NCBI GenBank assembly: GCA_045862995.1
Contig: BTVX01000003.1
Location: forward strand, 62,001-126,000
Length of the DNA stretch: 64,000 nucleotides
Reading direction: 5' to 3'
DNA from: UBA2387 sp019454665
GTDB lineage: Bacteria; Armatimonadota; Fimbriimonadia; Fimbriimonadales; Fimbriimonadaceae
Of this stretch, positions 60,048 to 64,000 are shown piece by piece. Each line of letters opens with the position of its first letter. Positions within the stretch are counted from its first letter, which is position 1. A program made the translations under genes and the position numbers. A model generated the notes under the pieces. The model was not told where the DNA came from. It made no database searches and was given only the letters and a program-made list of their open reading frames with translations.

Positions 60048-60792
60048 TCGCGGGTCGAGGTCGGCGTTCACGCTGATCGAGGTATTGACCACTATCGGTG
60101 TGCTCATGGTGCTCGTTGGTTTGACTTGGCCGGTGTTCGCCTCGGCGCGGGCTTCCGCTCGCCAGGCAAAGTGCCTATCCAACATGCGACAATTGGCCCA
60201 AGGGTTGCGACTCTACGGAGAGGAGGACACGGCTTACAGGCACACGTTCTTCACTCCCAGCAAATGGACCACCGGCAGCCCTCTGGAACCGCTGGTCTGC
60301 CCAGACTATGTCAACGTGCCATTCGCCGCCTACGAGCCCATGAAGAACCGTGGATACGCGATCAACTCTTGCTTGTTGGGAGGCGGGGCGGTGTCCAGCG
60401 AGTCCGAGGTCATCCTGCTCGCCGAGTCGGCCTGCGTACGAGTGGTAGAGGATGATGGAACTCCAACTACTCTGTGCCGCGAACAGCTTGCTGTTCCGGA
60501 CAGCCTGATGCGCGATCCACAGTTTTGGCCGATCGAGGGGGCGTTGTCGCTGGCACCGGTAGGCAAGTTCGGGGCCGAGCGGCACGCCGGCAGGGGACAT
60601 TACGCGTTCGTGGACACACATGTGAAGCTTCTCCATGCATCGCAAATCGGCCGTCCCGCCCACACCATGCAGTGTGACGAGGCTTTCCCAGAGTGGGTCG
60701 GACCCAGAAGTGGGCCTAGATTCGCACCGTTTCCACTAAACTGGTCCGTTCCAACAGGCATCAGGACCAGCCACAAGGAGAACCTTCCATGA
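60031..60792 (+). CDS. Prepilin-like protein with H-X9-DG-type C-terminus
   Basis: A 253-residue prepilin of the DUF1559-like kind. The leader MKFNVDRGSRSA precedes FTLIEVLTTIGVLMVLVGLT, with Glu at +5. The head contains KCLSNMRQLAQGLRLYG and ends with a H-x9-D motif as RHAGRGHYAFVDTHVK (Thr replaces Gly). Such proteins are abundant in Planctomycetes and Armatimonadota. The role is probably a pseudopilin. GGTGGAG lies upstream. It overlaps the downstream Cys-rich gene as ATGA. Confidence 0.8.
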   Translation: MKFNVDRGSRSAFTLIEVLTTIGVLMVLVGLTWPVFASARASARQAKCLSNMRQLAQGLRLYGEEDTAYRHTFFTPSKWTTGSPLEPLVCPDYVNVPFAAYEPMKNRGYAINSCLLGGGAVSSESEVILLAESACVRVVEDDGTPTTLCREQLAVPDSLMRDPQFWPIEGALSLAPVGKFGAERHAGRGHYAFVDTHVKLLHASQIGRPAHTMQCDEAFPEWVGPRSGPRFAPFPLNWSVPTGIRTSHKENLP

Positions 60793-61163
60793 AACTCTCA
60801 CCCCTCCCTTACTTTCGTTGCTTGACGGTGTTGATCGGCTTGCTGGCAGCTTGCGCTTCTTTTGCTCCGGTCTACCATTACCCCGGTCACGTCTGCGCAA
60901 CCGAGACGTGGACGACGGAGAAGATGAATGCCTGTGGCAAACCGGCTGACTTCTGCCCCGGGTATTGTTTCCGGCGCAGCTATCCTCATGCCAAGTGCAA
61001 CTTCAACCCGCTTGACACCTGCTCGGTTTCTGTAGGCGTTTCAGTTGTTGCAGATGAGTATCGCTTCTATTGCAGCTTGAACGCAGGCGGGGAGTGCGCT
61101 TGCGACGGCACTCCCTATGAGGGCCCTATCTCAGTCTACGTGACGTCCGACATTTGCGTGTGA
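60789..61163 (+). CDS. Small Cys-rich exported protein
   Basis: A 124-residue protein with an N-terminal hydrophobic signal (LTVLIGLLAACASF) and about eleven Cys in the mature part: GHVCATE, NACGK, DFCPGYCFRR, AKCNF, DTCSV, FYCSL, GECACDG, DICV. It is probably disulphide-rich and extracytoplasmic. I know no family. The gene starts on the stop of the pilin-like gene (ATGA) and its own stop overlaps a GTG of the next gene, so it belongs to a coupled cluster. Confidence 0.68.
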   Translation: MKLSPLPYFRCLTVLIGLLAACASFAPVYHYPGHVCATETWTTEKMNACGKPADFCPGYCFRRSYPHAKCNFNPLDTCSVSVGVSVVADEYRFYCSLNAGGECACDGTPYEGPISVYVTSDICV

Positions 61164-61168
61164 AGCCC

Positions 61169-62143
61169 ATGAAGCCAACCCGTTTCATCCCCTTTGCGCT
61201 GGCGCTCTTCGCCACCTACGTGAACGCGCAGAGCGCCAGAGAGTTCGATGTTCATTCGGTCATGCACCCGACCGAGATGGACATCGAGGCCGAGGTCGAA
61301 CGCGACGCCGAAGCCAATCGTCTGGCGGGTATGCGAAAGGACCAGGTCGAAGCCAATCGAGCGAACCGACGCGAAACGCTCCAACTGCTCAAGGGCGGCT
61401 TCGAGTTCAAAGGCAAGGCCGCGTTCTATTCCGACGATCGCCTCGTTTGGAGCCAGATTCCCGTTCCCCTCGTGGCGAAGAAGGCGCGGGTGCTGCATCG
61501 TACGGAATGGTCGGACGATCGGGCGACCTTCGAGGGCGCGCAGGGAGTGCTGAGCCTGCGGATATGGCCCCCAGCGAAGGCCTTGGTCTCCACCAACCTC
61601 GGTGACCGTTACTTCTTGGGCGGCACCGCCGCCCCCGACGCGACGCGGACCGAGGCGAACGGCCTGTTGACTTTGTCCCGGCCCCACGAAGTTCTGGAAG
61701 TCGAAACGCGCGAAGGCGAGCCGACGCGGGGACGGCTCTACGCGCTCCGGGGAGCGTCTCGGGCTCTGGTCGTGAGCTACGAGGCGTCTGCGGACCGCAT
61801 CGTGGTCACGAGACTTCGAGGCGACGGCAAGCCGTCACGCACCGAGACCTACACGCCGACCGGCAACACGGTGCCCGTGGACACGAGCATCGAACCCAAC
61901 CAAACGGTCAGCGACTTCCGCTTGGGCGAAGATAAGCAGGTGGTCTACGACTGGACCGGCAAACTGCCCGCCCTAGACGAACTGGAGTCCATGCGGACGG
62001 GCTTGAACAGCGAATCCGGCCGATCGAAGTACGCGGGCTTTCTCACCGGCGCCGCAATTGCGGCATGCGGCGTCGCGATCTTCGCCATGAGACGCCGAGC
62101 GGGGCGCGTATCTCCGGAATCGGGCCCAATGAGGCTGATGTAG
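61169..62143 (+). CDS. Secreted protein with C-terminal membrane helix
   Basis: A 324-residue protein with a signal peptide (MKPTRFIPFALALFATYVNAQ, trimmed), a beta-rich middle (about 70-280) and a C-terminal hydrophobic helix (GFLTGAAIAACGVAIFAM) with a basic end (RRRAGR). It is likely anchored to the inner membrane with its body outside. No family is recognised. A GTG three codons upstream overlaps the previous stop (GTGA) and is an alternative start. It is the last gene of a cluster with DUF1573-like, pilin-like and Cys-rich genes. Confidence 0.62.
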   Translation: MKPTRFIPFALALFATYVNAQSAREFDVHSVMHPTEMDIEAEVERDAEANRLAGMRKDQVEANRANRRETLQLLKGGFEFKGKAAFYSDDRLVWSQIPVPLVAKKARVLHRTEWSDDRATFEGAQGVLSLRIWPPAKALVSTNLGDRYFLGGTAAPDATRTEANGLLTLSRPHEVLEVETREGEPTRGRLYALRGASRALVVSYEASADRIVVTRLRGDGKPSRTETYTPTGNTVPVDTSIEPNQTVSDFRLGEDKQVVYDWTGKLPALDELESMRTGLNSESGRSKYAGFLTGAAIAACGVAIFAMRRRAGRVSPESGPMRLM

Positions 62144-62453
62144 CGCCGGTCAGGGCGTGGGCGGAGCCGCCGAGTGGGTCACCATCGTCCTGTTCGCCCG
62201 GTTTGGCCGTGCCCGTTGCGAGCAGCCCCGGCCCGGTCGGTCGCGCGCTTTGGCGCCCCGGCTGGCTTCGTCTCGTGGGCTGTTGGTGCTGGGCGACTTT
62301 TCGGATGGGCCTCGGCTGCGCCCTGTTCCGGGGCAGCCGAGGTCGAGCTTCGAACATGCCTTCACCCCGACCATGAGCAAGTCCAGGCTTCGGGCAGGAT
62401 GCGGGTTCTCGACGGCGCCAAGGGCGGTGCGAACCCGTGCTATGATTTAGGTC
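62144..62453. other. Intergenic region, 310 bases, with one strong hairpin
   Basis: No gene is supported. A perfect 10-base stem, CCTCGGCTGC with its complement, lies at 62310-62342, with no T-tract. The right end carries the TATGAT box of the next gene. The base composition is as high as coding sequence, so a structured RNA is possible but not shown. Confidence 0.4.
62441..62446 (+). promoter_or_regulatory. TATGAT box seven bases before the thioredoxin-fold gene
   Basis: A -10-like element ends seven bases before the ATG and there is no SD. Confidence 0.5.
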
Positions 62454-62933
62454 ATGCGCATCCTCGCCACCTTGCTCTGCCTCGCCGCCATCGGCACGCT
62501 CGGCTTGCCCGTCCAGGCCCAGACCGCCCAAGTCCCCAAAGCCGAGCGCGTCAAGTTCGACCCCAAGCGGGACGCGGCCAAGGATATCGAGGCCGCCGTG
62601 GCCAAGGCGACCAAGGAGAACAAGCGCATCCTGCTCGACGTGGGCGGCGAGTGGTGCGGGTGGTGCCACAAGCTCGACGAGTTCTTCGCCACCAACCAAG
62701 AGGCTGCCAAGATTCTCAAAGACCGCTACATCGTGGTCAAGATCAACTTCAGCCCGGAGAACGAGAACAAGGCCGTGCTGTCGCGCTATCCCGCGATCAA
62801 GGGCTACCCGCACCTGTTCGTGCTGGACAAATCGGGCAAGCTGATCCACTCGCAGGATACGGGCGAACTCGAGACGGGCAGCGCGTACGACGCGGCGAAA
62901 GTGATCCCGTTCCTCAAGAAGTTCGCCGGCTGA
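62454..62933 (+). CDS. Exported thioredoxin-fold protein
   Basis: A 159-residue exported protein. A signal peptide ends near PVQAQ. A thioredoxin-like domain follows with the redox motif EWCGWCHKLDEFF (CGWC) and the cis-Pro loop GYPHLFVLDKSGK. This resembles the thioredoxin_7/DsbD-gamma and SoxW groups. It would reduce or oxidise disulphides outside the cytoplasm. It is probably the only gene of its transcript. Function is not specific from sequence. Confidence 0.85.
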   Translation: MRILATLLCLAAIGTLGLPVQAQTAQVPKAERVKFDPKRDAAKDIEAAVAKATKENKRILLDVGGEWCGWCHKLDEFFATNQEAAKILKDRYIVVKINFSPENENKAVLSRYPAIKGYPHLFVLDKSGKLIHSQDTGELETGSAYDAAKVIPFLKKFAG

Positions 62934-62968
62934 CCGTTGGGCGGGAGTTCACGGTTCATCGAACGCCG

Positions 62969-63772
62969 ATGCCGATTCCGCGACTCCGAGCCGTGCGTTT
63001 CGAGCAGGTGCTTCCGGAGGGGCGCACACACCCGCTCGTCCTCGCGTGTCGGACCGAGGATCGGACCGCACAAACGCGCTCTTATCTTGTGAAGGCGATC
63101 GGCTGTCCCGAAGTCCATTCCACATGGCAATTGGTCGCCGAAACCATGGGCAACGTTATCGCGGCCCGCATGGGAGTGCTCACCCCATCGGCAGCGATCG
63201 TCGAGATCGGCGAACCCGTTGCACAGGTTGTCAACAAGGCTCTGAAGGAGCGTGGATTCACATTTGCCGTCCGTCCGGGTCCGGCCGCTGGTTGCGAGTT
63301 CCTGAGCGGAATTCAGCCCTGGACGGTCGGTCAACCCCTGTCGCCGATGATCCGACGCCAAGCCAGTGCGCTGTTTGCGTTCGACCTGTTGAGCCAGAAC
63401 CCAGACAGGCGGAAGGAGAAGGTCAACTGCGGGTTGACAAAGGAGGGCATTGTCGCCTTCGACTTCGAGATGTGCTTCGGTCACTGTTTCCTGCCGATCG
63501 TGGGGGGCTCGGCGGCCGAGATCTGGGAACCCTCGAAGTCTGGCTTGGCGGCGAGACACCTCTTCTACGCCGAAATGAGGGCCAATCCGCCTCATGCAGG
63601 GGCCGTTCAGAGCCTGATTGGGCGGCTGACCACCGAATGGTGGGACGAGATGGTGCGCCAACTGCCCGTCGTATGGAGACATGATGCCGACATAATCGGG
63701 CAGAACTTGAAAGCCGTGGCAACTCACGCGGATGAGTTCGCTCGCGACGTTGCGACAAGGTGCGTTCTATGA
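62969..63772 (+). CDS. HipA-like kinase-fold protein
   Basis: A 267-residue protein of the HipA-like (HipA_2) kind. It has a strand SYLVKAIG, then AETMGNVIAARMGVLTPSAAIVEIG (split), and the active-site-like FDLLSQNPDRRKEKVNCGLT and FDFEMCFGH, which match the catalytic Asp-Arg-x-N and metal-Asp blocks of HipA kinases. The usual HipB helix-turn-helix partner is not next to it. Instead, the DUF3037 gene starts on its stop codon (ATGA). The ATG is the first with the conserved IPRLRAVRF start. Confidence 0.8.
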   Translation: MPIPRLRAVRFEQVLPEGRTHPLVLACRTEDRTAQTRSYLVKAIGCPEVHSTWQLVAETMGNVIAARMGVLTPSAAIVEIGEPVAQVVNKALKERGFTFAVRPGPAAGCEFLSGIQPWTVGQPLSPMIRRQASALFAFDLLSQNPDRRKEKVNCGLTKEGIVAFDFEMCFGHCFLPIVGGSAAEIWEPSKSGLAARHLFYAEMRANPPHAGAVQSLIGRLTTEWWDEMVRQLPVVWRHDADIIGQNLKAVATHADEFARDVATRCVL

Positions 63773-64000
63773 CCGAACATCCGTATAGCTACTCGATCCT
63801 GAAGTACCGGCCCGATGCCGTTGCCGGCGAGGTGCTGAACGTCGGCGTCGTGGCGTTTTCGCCCAGCCTCGGTCAGGCGGGCCTGTTGTACGATCCCCGG
63901 TACCGACGGCTCAGCCAGGCGTTCGCCCGGTTCGATGGCGACTCCTACCGTCGGCTGATGGGGCGACTTGAAGCGGCCGTGAGGAACATCGCCAGGCCCA
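63769..64000 (+). CDS. DUF3037-family protein (partial, cut by window end)
   Basis: The first 77 residues of a DUF3037 protein. SYSILKYRPDAVAGEVLNVGVVAF is the signature start (split). The sequence runs off the window, so the length and C-terminus are unknown. It is coupled to the HipA-like gene by a four-base overlap. The pair occurs together in other bacteria as far as I recall, with unknown function. Confidence 0.85.
   Translation, partial: MTEHPYSYSILKYRPDAVAGEVLNVGVVAFSPSLGQAGLLYDPRYRRLSQAFARFDGDSYRRLMGRLEAAVRNIARP

Noticed and set aside
62144..62453. A structured RNA (RNase P RNA, SRP RNA or tmRNA) in the 310-base gap.
   Set aside because: None of the conserved cores of these RNAs is found on either strand. 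Only one hairpin is clear.
1..64000. CRISPR arrays, insertion sequences, prophage genes, rRNA genes and a replication origin.
   Set aside because: No regularly spaced repeats, transposases, integrases or phage genes were seen. The rpmH-rnpA-yidC cluster is often near oriC, but no dnaA or dnaA-box cluster was noticed.

Overview
The window reads as a chromosomal segment of a GC-rich, Gram-negative-type (diderm) bacterium. An outer-membrane protein with an N-terminal S-layer-homology domain, a full Lpt lipopolysaccharide-export block, several small secreted beta-barrel proteins, type IV pilin-like proteins of the H-X9-DG kind, a PEP-CTERM protein and a lone flgM together suggest Armatimonadota (Fimbriimonadia-like). 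That placement is an inference from gene content, since there is no rRNA gene in the window.

Layout. 1-4,950: a PfkB sugar kinase, the SLH outer-membrane protein, a secreted barrel protein and a pilin. 4,978-8,677 (minus): a Gly-rich secreted protein, dnaG and a primary-type sigma factor. 8,926-9,856: thioredoxin facing an intradiol-dioxygenase-like secreted protein. 9,916-20,538 (minus): one very tight run, rpmH-rnpA-yidD-yidC-khpB-mutS-lptC-lptA-lptB-lptF-DUF3084-RNase H-fold protein, in which most neighbours overlap by one to four bases. It joins membrane-protein insertion, RNA processing, mismatch repair and LPS export. rpmH lies wholly inside the open frame of rnpA.

20,672-29,994: a small barrel protein, an M24 peptidase, leuC, a Fic protein with paired dyads upstream, a GNAT protein, a J-like protein, a GH29 fucosidase whose end overlaps tRNA-Thr, tRNA-Tyr, a DUF4139 protein and a DUF1854 protein. 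30,062-31,767: a cytosine methyltransferase and a probable partner endonuclease with visibly lower GC, a likely acquired restriction-modification island. 31,802-38,000: comF, small secreted proteins, flgM, a cation/proton antiporter, an FNT channel and a class III aminotransferase. 38,064-45,162: two CocE-type hydrolases around class II fructose-bisphosphatase and a MetH that stops after its folate domain.

45,164-57,234: a DUF4127 protein, rbsA/rbsC-type ABC genes without a binding protein, an AI-2E family protein, endonuclease IV, a PEP-CTERM protein, a DUF1800 protein, a secreted unknown, pdxS and a HigBA-type toxin-antitoxin pair. 57,364-64,000: a divergent YchF-like protein, a zinc-type dehydrogenase, a four-gene coupled cluster (DUF1573-like with a frameshift, pilin-like, Cys-rich, membrane-anchored), a secreted thioredoxin-fold protein, and a HipA-like/DUF3037 pair cut by the window edge.

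A theme across the window is a TANNNT box ending only 5-9 bases before many start codons that lack a Shine-Dalgarno sequence. This suggests that leaderless mRNAs are common. SD-led genes (rpmH, flgM, the small lipoprotein, the pilins) coexist with them.
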